From positions 1-7,264 of the forward strand of contig JACZXM010000142.1 of assembly GCA_022571615.1 (NCBI GenBank): DNA of 7,264 bases, in the 5' to 3' direction. A program made the translations under genes and the position numbers. Every line of letters begins with the position of its first letter. Position 1 is the stretch's first letter. The stretch is from Acidobacteriota bacterium. GTDB lineage: Bacteria > Acidobacteriota > UBA890 > WLXD01. Positions 1-5,293 of this stretch are shown here, in pieces. The notes below the pieces were generated by a model. That model saw nothing but the letters and a program-made list of their open reading frames with translations. It was not told the DNA's origin and searched no databases.

Positions 1-259
1 TCTCTTTAAGCTTCTTCAACAGGCTCTTGATGCCAGTAATCTTCCCGCGTCCCGGCGCACCGAACGCAGGGCTCACGGAGAGTGCAACGGGAGGTTGGTC
101 GCCTACGCTAGGCTCAACGCCAGGCGGCGCGACGGTGCCAGGGTCAAACGCTTGACCAACGGGCGCTGGCACGGCCTCGTTGAGCGGTACGGCTGTAGCG
201 TCCTGCGGTGCGGCTTGACCGAGCATTGCGAGGATTTGTTTTAAGAGTTCCGGGTCCAT
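1..259 (-). CDS. Hypothetical Pro-rich protein, partial (runs off left edge)
   Basis: An open frame begins at the ATG at 259-257 and reads off the left edge, so only the first 86 residues are visible. It begins MDPELLKQILAMLG, a short amphipathic helix. A low-complexity stretch rich in Pro, Ala, Val and Gly (about a dozen prolines between residues 18 and 70) follows, then a basic helix ending in KSLLKKLKE. No Cys, Trp or His is visible, and I see no signal peptide or membrane segment. The start is supported by overlap with the upstream gene: its TAA stop (261-259) shares a base with this ATG (TAATG), and a GGTGG ribosome-binding-like sequence lies at 268-264. I do not recognise the family. 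The small size, tight coupling and A/T-tolerant codons at the start (TTA, AAA, CAA) would suit a phage gene, but that is inference without homology. Confidence 0.5.
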   Translation of the reverse strand, partial: MDPELLKQILAMLGQAAPQDATAVPLNEAVPAPVGQAFDPGTVAPPGVEPSVGDQPPVALSVSPAFGAPGRGKITGIKSLLKKLKE

Positions 260-456
260 TATGCCACCAAGTTCTTCAGTCGAATAGGAAGCTGCTGCTG
301 CACGAACGCGTACGTCGGGCCTTGCAGGTCCATTAAGGCTGCGATGGGCTCGCCAGTCGCGCCTTTGGGCGTGGCGTCCTGGCGCAGTAGCTCGTAGATT
401 CTAGCCTTCCAGTCCTGCGGAATCTCCATCGACTCCAAGCGCTGCCGCTGCTGCAC
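259..456 (-). CDS. Hypothetical small protein, possibly phage-type; 5' end uncertain
   Basis: A minus-strand frame ends with TAA at 261-259. The longest reading begins at a GTG at 456 (65 residues). A better start may be the ATG at 429-427, giving 56 residues from MEIPQDWKARIYELLRQD, with GGAG a few bases upstream. The GTG start lies inside sequence that, on the opposite strand, already reads as FadE, so the N-terminal ten residues may be an artefact and the true gene may be cut at the junction. The protein is polar and mostly helical, with a QQQ run and a basic C-terminus (RLKNLVA); no Cys and no membrane segment. Its stop overlaps the start of the next gene, so the two are probably co-translated. 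I do not recognise the family; phage origin is a guess from size, coupling and contrast with neighbours. Confidence 0.45.
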   Translation of the reverse strand: MQQRQRLESMEIPQDWKARIYELLRQDATPKGATGEPIAALMDLQGPTYAFVQQQLPIRLKNLVA

Positions 457-462
457 TGGACG

Positions 463-1002
463 ATGCAGTACACGCTCTCTCGCATCCAGGGAGCGTTTGA
501 CGGACTGCTACCGAATCTCGACCTGCCATTCGTCGGCTGGCTCCTCCGCGGCCCGGTCGCCGCGCTGTGGGGGTTCAATCCGATCGGCCGTCCGCCCGCG
601 GACGTGCTCAGCAGCAAGGTGGCTCGGATCATGCAGACACCCGGAGCGCAGCGCGATGCGCTTACCAGCGGCATTTATGTGCCGGACGACGAATCCGAGA
701 GCCTGGGCCGGTTGGAACGAGCGTTCCTACTCAGCATCGAGGCCGAGGCGCCGGCGCGGGCGATCAAGACCGCTGTACGCGAGGGCAAGCTGACCAGAGA
801 CCCAGCCGGCGGCCTGGTCGCCAACGCGGTCAGCGCCGGAGTGATCACGGAGCAACAAGGCGAGCTGCTGGAGGTGGCGGAGGCTGCCCGCGATGATGCG
901 GTGCAAGTGGACTCTTTCACCGCGGAAGAGTACTTTGCTACGGCTGCAGGGGGCGCACCCTACAATGCTCAGGAAACCGAGCCGACGGTCGTGCCGCAGT
1001 AG
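463..1002 (+). CDS. fadE: C-terminal fragment of FadE-type acyl-CoA dehydrogenase (DUF1974/ACDH C-terminal domain)
   Basis: The 179 residues from the ATG at 463 match the C-terminal domain that follows the catalytic acyl-CoA dehydrogenase body in long-form FadE, the enzyme of the first oxidation step of fatty-acid beta-oxidation. Recognisable blocks: an SRIQGAFDGLLPNL helix (residues 6-19), SSKVARIMQTPGAQRDALTSG (51-70), LGRLERAF (81-88), a segment near 118-140 ending in the ITEQQGELL region, and QVDSF (148-152), equivalent to the VDDF near the E. coli FadE terminus. FadE similarity (LPLLHW) also reads in frame upstream of 463, from about 442, so the ATG is internal and not a true start. The catalytic part, about 600 residues in family members, is missing: the frame meets a stop at 388-390 inside foreign-looking sequence. 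The fragment lacks FAD-binding and catalytic residues and cannot be an active dehydrogenase. It is either a pseudogene remnant or a good gene cut by an assembly join. A DUF454 gene follows after 16 bases. Confidence 0.85.
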   Translation: MQYTLSRIQGAFDGLLPNLDLPFVGWLLRGPVAALWGFNPIGRPPADVLSSKVARIMQTPGAQRDALTSGIYVPDDESESLGRLERAFLLSIEAEAPARAIKTAVREGKLTRDPAGGLVANAVSAGVITEQQGELLEVAEAARDDAVQVDSFTAEEYFATAAGGAPYNAQETEPTVVPQ

Positions 1003-1007
1003 CAGCC

Positions 1008-1012
1008 AGGGA
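1008..1012 (+). promoter_or_regulatory. Ribosome binding site of the DUF454 gene
   Basis: AGGGA lies six bases before the ATG at 1019 and six bases after the fadE stop. It decides the start of the DUF454 gene in favour of 1019 over the upstream in-frame ATG at 893, which lies within fadE in another frame. Confidence 0.6.
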
Positions 1013-1018
1013 CATCTC

Positions 1019-1477
1019 ATGGACAGGTCAACATTCCGGCGCGTTATCGATCGACTGCTGCGGATCTCTCCGCGGCGGCTAGTACTGGCCGCGGCGGGCA
1101 TCTTGTGCGTCGGCTTGGCGGCACTCGGAGTCGTGGTGCCCGGGCTGCCAACGACCGTGTTCTTGATCGCCGCGACCTATCTTTTTACTCGCAGCTGCCC
1201 ATGGCTCGAGGAACGGCTGATCCGCAACCGCTTCTTCGCCCCGTTTCTGGGGTACCTCGACGGATCGGCCACGATGCCGTTGCGCGCCAAGATCATGACC
1301 ATGGGCGTGATGTGGGCGTTCGTGACCGCCAGCGTATGGATTCTGGCGGTAGGCTCCACCGCCCCGGTCTGGGTGTTGTCGCTACCCCCCGCCGGGGCGC
1401 TCATCGGGACCTGGTTCATCGCCCGCATCGGACCTGCGGCGGACCCTTCGCGCCTGAGCGGCGAATCGTCGCTTTAG
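1019..1477 (+). CDS. YbaN/DUF454 family inner-membrane protein
   Basis: This 152-residue polytopic membrane protein belongs to the YbaN/DUF454 family, whose biochemical role is not established. The family signature is clear: LGVVVPGLPTTVFLIAA at residues 36-52, then YLFTRSCPWLEERLIRNRFF at 54-73, corresponding to the GLPTTPF...SSPRL...WL motif. A basic N-terminus (RRVIDRLLRISPRR) precedes the first hydrophobic segment (about 21-41), a second short one spans 42-57, and two more lie at about 92-111 and 115-137. The length is near the usual range for the family, slightly extended at the N-terminus. The start at 1019 is supported by AGGGA at good spacing and by the 16-base gap after the fadE stop, which suggests one transcription unit. 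It converges with the glycerol facilitator gene, stops 11 bases apart. Confidence 0.92.
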   Translation: MDRSTFRRVIDRLLRISPRRLVLAAAGILCVGLAALGVVVPGLPTTVFLIAATYLFTRSCPWLEERLIRNRFFAPFLGYLDGSATMPLRAKIMTMGVMWAFVTASVWILAVGSTAPVWVLSLPPAGALIGTWFIARIGPAADPSRLSGESSL

Positions 1478-1493
1478 CGCCCGCGCTGTTAGC
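1471..1493. terminator. Small inverted repeat between convergent genes, possible weak terminator
   Basis: AGCGC-CC-GCGCT at 1476-1487 is a perfect five-base-pair inverted repeat, framed by GCT (1471-1473) and AGC (1491-1493), which could extend it past a small internal loop. It carries the stop codons of both convergent genes. There is no run of T on either side, so it is not a standard intrinsic terminator. The tiny loop makes the stem weak unless it opens by a pair. Confidence 0.25.
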
Positions 1494-2199
1494 TTCCGAG
1501 CAACTGGAACGCGACGGCCGCCAGAGCTCCGCCAACGATCGGTCCGAGCACCGGGACCCAGGCGTAGCCCCAGTCGCTGTCGCGCTTGCCCGGAATCGGC
1601 AGTAGCGCGTGCATGATCCTGGGCGCCAGGTCGCGTGCCGGGTTGATCGCGTAACCGGTCGTGCCGCCCAGCGACAGGCCGATCGCCAACACGACGAGCG
1701 CCACCGGAAGGGCGTCTAGCGCTCCCAGCCCCACTTCGGGCGCCGCCAGGTACAGCACCGCGAACACGAGCACGAAGGTGCCGATGAGCTCGGACACCAG
1801 GTTCGACACCGGGTTGCGGATTGCCGGCCCGGTGCAAAACACAGCGAGCTTGGCGTCGGCATCCTCGGTGACGGCAAAGTGGTCTCGATAGTGCAGCCAC
1901 ACCAGCGTGGCGCCGATTGCTGCTCCGATCATCTGGGCGCCGATATAGCCTGGCACCAGTGCCCAGGCGAACTTGCCGGCGGCGGCCAGGCCGATGGTAA
2001 CCGCCGGGTTGATGTGAGCTCCGCTATAGCCGCCGACCACGAAGACCCCCACGAACACCGCCATCCCCCAACCCCAGGCGATCACACTCCAGCCGGAGCC
2101 CTCGCCCTTGGTGCGTCGCAGCACGACGTTGGCGACAACTCCGTCACCGAGCAGCAACAACAGCGCGGTACCGACGATCTCGGCAGCGAGGGGGTTCAT
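1489..2199 (-). CDS. glpF: Glycerol uptake facilitator (MIP family aquaglyceroporin)
   Basis: The 236-residue protein is an inner-membrane channel of the major intrinsic protein family. Both NPA boxes are present: GAHINPAVT (NPA at 64-66) and GYAINPARD (NPA at 186-188). Asp190 directly after the NPAR marks the aquaglyceroporin branch, as in E. coli GlpF. By alignment with GlpF the selectivity filter is Trp44, Tyr183 (Phe in E. coli) and Arg189, which fits a glycerol or small-polyol channel. Six membrane helices and two half-helices can be placed. The protein is shorter than the E. coli one, as in the compact bacterial GlpF group with the LGDGVVANVVL N-terminus seen here (residues 17-27). The start is the ATG at 2199, with AGG about nine bases upstream. 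The gene follows the M48 peptidase gene by 73 bases on the same strand. No glycerol kinase or dehydrogenase gene is in view, so a metabolic role is inferred from family alone. Confidence 0.93.
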   Translation of the reverse strand: MNPLAAEIVGTALLLLLGDGVVANVVLRRTKGEGSGWSVIAWGWGMAVFVGVFVVGGYSGAHINPAVTIGLAAAGKFAWALVPGYIGAQMIGAAIGATLVWLHYRDHFAVTEDADAKLAVFCTGPAIRNPVSNLVSELIGTFVLVFAVLYLAAPEVGLGALDALPVALVVLAIGLSLGGTTGYAINPARDLAPRIMHALLPIPGKRDSDWGYAWVPVLGPIVGGALAAVAFQLLGS

Positions 2200-2224
2200 G
2201 TGCAGGACCTATCGTTCTTTTCTA

Positions 2225-2264
2225 GCACCACACTTTCACCTCGGCCTGCCAGGGCTCGTGGTGC
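2225..2264. repeat. Inverted repeat GCACCAC / GTGGTGC upstream of glpF
   Basis: GCACCAC at 2225-2231 and GTGGTGC at 2258-2264 are perfect seven-base inverted arms separated by 26 bases, between the peptidase stop and the glpF start. The loop holds a smaller imperfect palindrome around GCCTGCCAGGGC. On the minus strand the distal arm is followed by an A-rich stretch and not a T run, so it does not look like an intrinsic terminator. It could be an operator or a leader structure for glpF, or chance. Confidence 0.3.
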
Positions 2265-2273
2265 GGGCGGATT

Positions 2274-5186
2274 CTACTGGACGGCCGGCGCGCCAGGAAG
2301 CAGCGCCGGGTCCATCGAGCGAAAGGCGGCCCGGATCTGCTCGTCGGTGAGCCGGTCGAACTGCGGCAGCAGCGGGCCTTGGGGGTCGAGACCTGCGATC
2401 TGGTCTCGGTGCTCATCCATCCAGGCGACCAGACCTTGCATGATCGCCAGGTTGGCGCGCCCGTGCGGGGAGGACGTGCCGATGGTCGAGCTCATGATGG
2501 CGAGCATCGACAGGCGCGGTCGTGGCGCGAAGGCAACCTCGGAGAGCTTGGCGGCGAATTCTCGAGGGTATCGAACGCGGTCGCGCAGATCCATGGCATG
2601 ACGCCCCTCGTGGGCAACGATCGAGCTTTCTCGAACATCGTCCTGGTATTGCGCCAGAAAGGCGGCTCGCAAGTTGTCTCCGCTGAGTGCCTCCAACTCG
2701 AGCCCCTCGAGGATCTGAACGTATCCCTGATGGCGCAGACGCATGGCCAGGCCGGGGAGATAGCCGTACGGATTGGCGCGGGCGCGCTGCTCATCGAGCG
2801 TGCTTTCGTGCTGCATCCGGCGTTCGAGCTGCGGGCGGGTGCGAGGGTTACCGACCGATCGCCAGGCCTGAAGCGCTTCGACAACGAAGGCCGGACGCAC
2901 CTGATAGATCATCGTCGGTGACGAGTAGCCCCTGGTTCCGGTGCGCCCTTCCCAGGCCCAGTCCGTGAAGCCCTGAGAGACCATACTGTCGAGGATCACC
3001 AAGCGCAGCTCCACGGTGCGGCCGTATTGCTGGACGATTCGGGTCTGGGCCTCGATCACGTGGCCCATGTGCAGGTCGTATCCCGACCCGGGAGTTCGGG
3101 CCAGCCGCACACTCGTTCCAAAGCGCTCTCGGAGCAGAGCCCACAGCGCCTCGTCGGAGCCCGGCGCCTCGGACTCGGCGGAGGCCTCGGCCTCGCCGGA
3201 GTTCGACCGCTCGGTCTCGTCGGATTCTGGCGCGTCGCTGTGGCCGTATACGGCGGCCCAGACCGTCAGCCCGAGGGTGCGGACCGATTCGGTGAGGGAT
3301 GCCGGATCGCCGGCCCCCAGGATCGTGCGCCGGTAGTACTCCTCGACCCTTGCGCGCAGGTCGCGCAGTGCTTGGTCGTACACAATGATCTGTCGCGCCT
3401 GCGAGTCGTCTCGCAGGCCGGTTTCGGCGCGCGGATCGAACGCCATCAGGGCGGCTTCCTCGAAGAACCGGCAGCCTGCGAGTGCCCCCATCAGGTCCCG
3501 TTGTAGCGTGGCGTCCGCAGCGGGGCTGCCGAGCCGCGGGAGGAGGTTCTCGAGGCGCTCACCGGCCGCGGCGATGGCGTTGGGCAATGGTCGGCCGGCG
3601 ATCACGTGATAGTAGGAGCGCCACGCTCTCAGCGCGACGTCGCCGCGATCGAGCAACAGAGCGGCGCGAAGCAACCATCGCGACGGAGGCAGGCTACCCG
3701 GCTCCGCGTTGACCATGGCGAGCAGGGCGTCGAGCGCAGCTCGCAAGGCGTTGCTTTGCCCGAGCTCACCGGCTCGGCGCGCCCTGGCTGCCTGGTCGAC
3801 GACGGCTTGGGCCAGCGCGAACTGGGCCCGGGCCAGCAGCGCACGCGTATCCGCTGCCAGCAGCGCTCGGTCGGCTGCAACCCGGGCCGCGGCGTGATTG
3901 TGCGTTGCCAGCTCCAGACGCGACAGTGCGAGCCAAGCCTCGGCGGGGTCGGGCCCGCTGGTGGCTCGATGCAGGCGCTCGCGGCCTGGCTGGATGCGGG
4001 CGTAGTAGCGCCAGTCCAACAATGCCAGCTGTCGCTGCACCGCGGCCGCCAGTGTGGCTGGTCCTGGGAGGGCCTCGGCACGCTCGAGGATACGGTGCTC
4101 ACGGTCGATGTCGTGGGCGACATTGGCCGCGGTGGCGGCGGCCAGGCTGGCCTCCAGCTCGGAAGTCGGCTCGAAGCTCCATGGCGTGCGGGCTGGGTAG
4201 TTGCGATCGAGCTCCCGCTCGATGTTTCGAATGCGGTCGCTGGGTCGGGAGTGGCTGCCGACAAAGAAATTGGTGACCGAGTCGGACTCCCCGTAGCGAT
4301 CGCGGAATTTGCCCCACAACCGGGTGCCGGCACCGACGTCGAAGCCTCCCTCGTGGGCGTAACGTAGCCCCACCCGGTCCGCCTGATCCTCCAGGTCGCG
4401 ACTGTAGCCGCTGCCCCAGACCGTGAGTCCGAGTCCCGCCGCTACCGTCGCAACGGTGCGCGCCGTGTCGTCATCGAGGGCCTGCGCAGCGATCAGCGCG
4501 CCCAGACCCAGGAGTCCCCGCCACATGCTGCTCTTGGCCTGGCGCCTCGAGTGCTCGTGGGTGTAGTGGGCGAGCTCGTGCCCGAGGACAATCGCCAGCT
4601 CATCGTCGGACATGCTCTCGATCAGGCCGGTGTAAACCCAGATCGCCCCGTTGCCCATCGCCGCCGCGTTCCACTCCTCGGTGTCGACCAGATAGACACG
4701 GGGCTGCCGCTCGGCGTCCAGGTACGGTGGCGCCAGCCGGTGCACGATGGCGCGCACTCGATCTGCCTGCGGCCCCGATTCGATGATCCGCCCTATGGTC
4801 CGTTCCGAGCCGTCTTCGCCGGGCTCGAACATCCTGCCCTGGTCGACCCAGACACGCTCGATCTCATTGGTGGCGTCCAGGACATCCGACTCGAACATCG
4901 CGTTGCCGTTGGGCTTGGCCTTGATCTCGCGCGCAACGATGACGCCGCTCTTGTCGCGCTCTCCCTTCGCCTCGACCTCGTAGCCGAGAGCGATGGAGTC
5001 GAGGCCCCGGATCCGATCGCCCTTGAACTGCGTACCGGGGTGTGCACGAACCAGCTGTCCTTCGACGATGAGGATGTCGCCGCGGCGCCATTCCGCGTAG
5101 CCCTTGACGTGCTCTTCGTTGGTTGCTCCGAGAACCGGGACGACCACGGCGAGCACCAGCACTAGCCCCACAACAGATCGCAACAT
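2274..5186 (-). CDS. Exported M48 (BepA/YfgC-like) metallopeptidase with large C-terminal extension carrying a second HExxH motif
   Basis: A 970-residue protein. Residues 1-20 form a signal peptide (Arg3, hydrophobic 4-19, likely cleavage near 20-21), so it acts in the periplasm or outside. Residues 35-93 resemble a DUF5666-type beta domain (VEGQLV...YEVEAKG...VIVAREIKA). The M48 domain covers about 105-330: zinc ligands His203 and His207 and catalytic Glu204 in HELAHYTHEH, third ligand Glu266 in the ExxAD motif EDQAD, and a BepA-like regulatory His312 in SHSRPSDRI, where the usual HP is HS. Two hydrophobic helices (221-237, 242-258) lie between the zinc motifs, as in this family. TPR-like Ala-rich helices span about 345-620. 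An acidic, Ser-rich linker (650-680) leads to a C-terminal domain with a second HExxH, HEGRH at 859-863, and EFAAKLSEVAF at 876-886. Known relatives help outer-membrane protein assembly or quality control; that role is inferred here. The start has no clear ribosome-binding site, but it gives a proper signal peptide. BepA is roughly half this length, so the C-terminal half is the novelty. Confidence 0.93.
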   Translation of the reverse strand: MLRSVVGLVLVLAVVVPVLGATNEEHVKGYAEWRRGDILIVEGQLVRAHPGTQFKGDRIRGLDSIALGYEVEAKGERDKSGVIVAREIKAKPNGNAMFESDVLDATNEIERVWVDQGRMFEPGEDGSERTIGRIIESGPQADRVRAIVHRLAPPYLDAERQPRVYLVDTEEWNAAAMGNGAIWVYTGLIESMSDDELAIVLGHELAHYTHEHSRRQAKSSMWRGLLGLGALIAAQALDDDTARTVATVAAGLGLTVWGSGYSRDLEDQADRVGLRYAHEGGFDVGAGTRLWGKFRDRYGESDSVTNFFVGSHSRPSDRIRNIERELDRNYPARTPWSFEPTSELEASLAAATAANVAHDIDREHRILERAEALPGPATLAAAVQRQLALLDWRYYARIQPGRERLHRATSGPDPAEAWLALSRLELATHNHAAARVAADRALLAADTRALLARAQFALAQAVVDQAARARRAGELGQSNALRAALDALLAMVNAEPGSLPPSRWLLRAALLLDRGDVALRAWRSYYHVIAGRPLPNAIAAAGERLENLLPRLGSPAADATLQRDLMGALAGCRFFEEAALMAFDPRAETGLRDDSQARQIIVYDQALRDLRARVEEYYRRTILGAGDPASLTESVRTLGLTVWAAVYGHSDAPESDETERSNSGEAEASAESEAPGSDEALWALLRERFGTSVRLARTPGSGYDLHMGHVIEAQTRIVQQYGRTVELRLVILDSMVSQGFTDWAWEGRTGTRGYSSPTMIYQVRPAFVVEALQAWRSVGNPRTRPQLERRMQHESTLDEQRARANPYGYLPGLAMRLRHQGYVQILEGLELEALSGDNLRAAFLAQYQDDVRESSIVAHEGRHAMDLRDRVRYPREFAAKLSEVAFAPRPRLSMLAIMSSTIGTSSPHGRANLAIMQGLVAWMDEHRDQIAGLDPQGPLLPQFDRLTDEQIRAAFRSMDPALLPGAPAVQ
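2277..3146 (-). other. C-terminal module of the M48 protein: candidate second metallopeptidase domain
   Basis: Residues 681-970 form a module set off by an acidic linker (650-680). It contains a mixed alpha/beta stretch (GYDLHMGHVIEAQ, then VELRLVILDSMV), a YQVRPAFVVEAL block at 761-772, and a helical part with SSIVAHEGRHAMD (854-866) and REFAAKLSEVAFAPRP (875-890). HEGRH has the HExxH form, and Glu876 or Glu883 could be a third zinc ligand in the gluzincin manner. Against this, Arg862 is charged where most HExxH metallopeptidases have an uncharged residue, so catalysis is not assured. Confidence 0.5.
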
Positions 5187-5224
5187 GCGCCAGACGCTAA
5201 CACCGCGGTTTGCGACTGTCAGCC

Positions 5225-5235
5225 CGGGTCACCCG
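5225..5235. promoter_or_regulatory. Short palindrome CGGGT-C-ACCCG in divergent intergenic region
   Basis: This is an 11-base interrupted palindrome with five-base arms, about 40 bases from the start of the M48 gene and 60 from the toxin-antitoxin fusion. It could be an operator half-site pair for either divergent gene. The arms are short and GC-rich, so chance is a real possibility. Confidence 0.25.
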
Positions 5236-5256
5236 TGCCGCAGCAAGCTGTACCGG

Positions 5257-5270
5257 CCGCTGGCCAGCGG
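5257..5270. promoter_or_regulatory. Perfect 14-base palindrome overlapping the -35 region of the MNT-HEPN promoter (candidate operator)
   Basis: CCGCTGGCCAGCGG is its own reverse complement. It covers the position expected for the -35 box of the promoter whose -10 box is TATAAT at 5282-5287. Allowing a one-base bulge, GGCC flanks extend the symmetry (5255-5274). Toxin-antitoxin operons are commonly autoregulated through such sites, but neither MNT nor HEPN domains are classic DNA-binding domains, so the binder is unknown. Confidence 0.4.
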
Positions 5271-5293
5271 GCCGCGCCGGATATAATCGCTTC
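5259..5293 (+). promoter_or_regulatory. Promoter of the MNT-HEPN fusion, perfect TATAAT, probable leaderless transcript
   Basis: TATAAT at 5282-5287 is a perfect sigma-70-type -10 box in GC-rich surroundings. Its end is six bases before the ATG at 5294, so initiation seven bases downstream would fall on the A of the start codon. There is no Shine-Dalgarno sequence in the bases before the ATG, which fits leaderless translation. The -35 region is poor (CTGGCC at 5260-5265 with 16-base spacing matches TTGACA at three of six). Confidence 0.6.

Noticed and set aside
893..1018. Alternative early start at 893 for the DUF454 gene
   Set aside because: It overlaps the end of fadE in another frame, its translation is Arg/Ser-rich and unlike the family, and the ATG at 1019 has a good ribosome-binding site.
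3606..5165. Long plus-strand open frames opposite the M48 gene (for example 3606-4367 and 4551-5165)
   Set aside because: They are antisense to a gene with clear domains, have Arg/Gly/Ala-heavy low-similarity translations, and reflect the high GC content.
5187..5222. Promoter for the M48 gene built on CTGACA at 5222-5217 (minus strand)
   Set aside because: The -35-like box is good, but no -10 sequence with more than three matches lies at proper spacing, so I do not list it as a feature.
5210..5293. Upstream in-frame ATG at 5210 that would add 28 residues to the MNT-HEPN fusion
   Set aside because: The extension runs through the TATAAT box and the palindromes, has no resemblance to MNT domains, and the MNT domain starts normally at the ATG at 5294.
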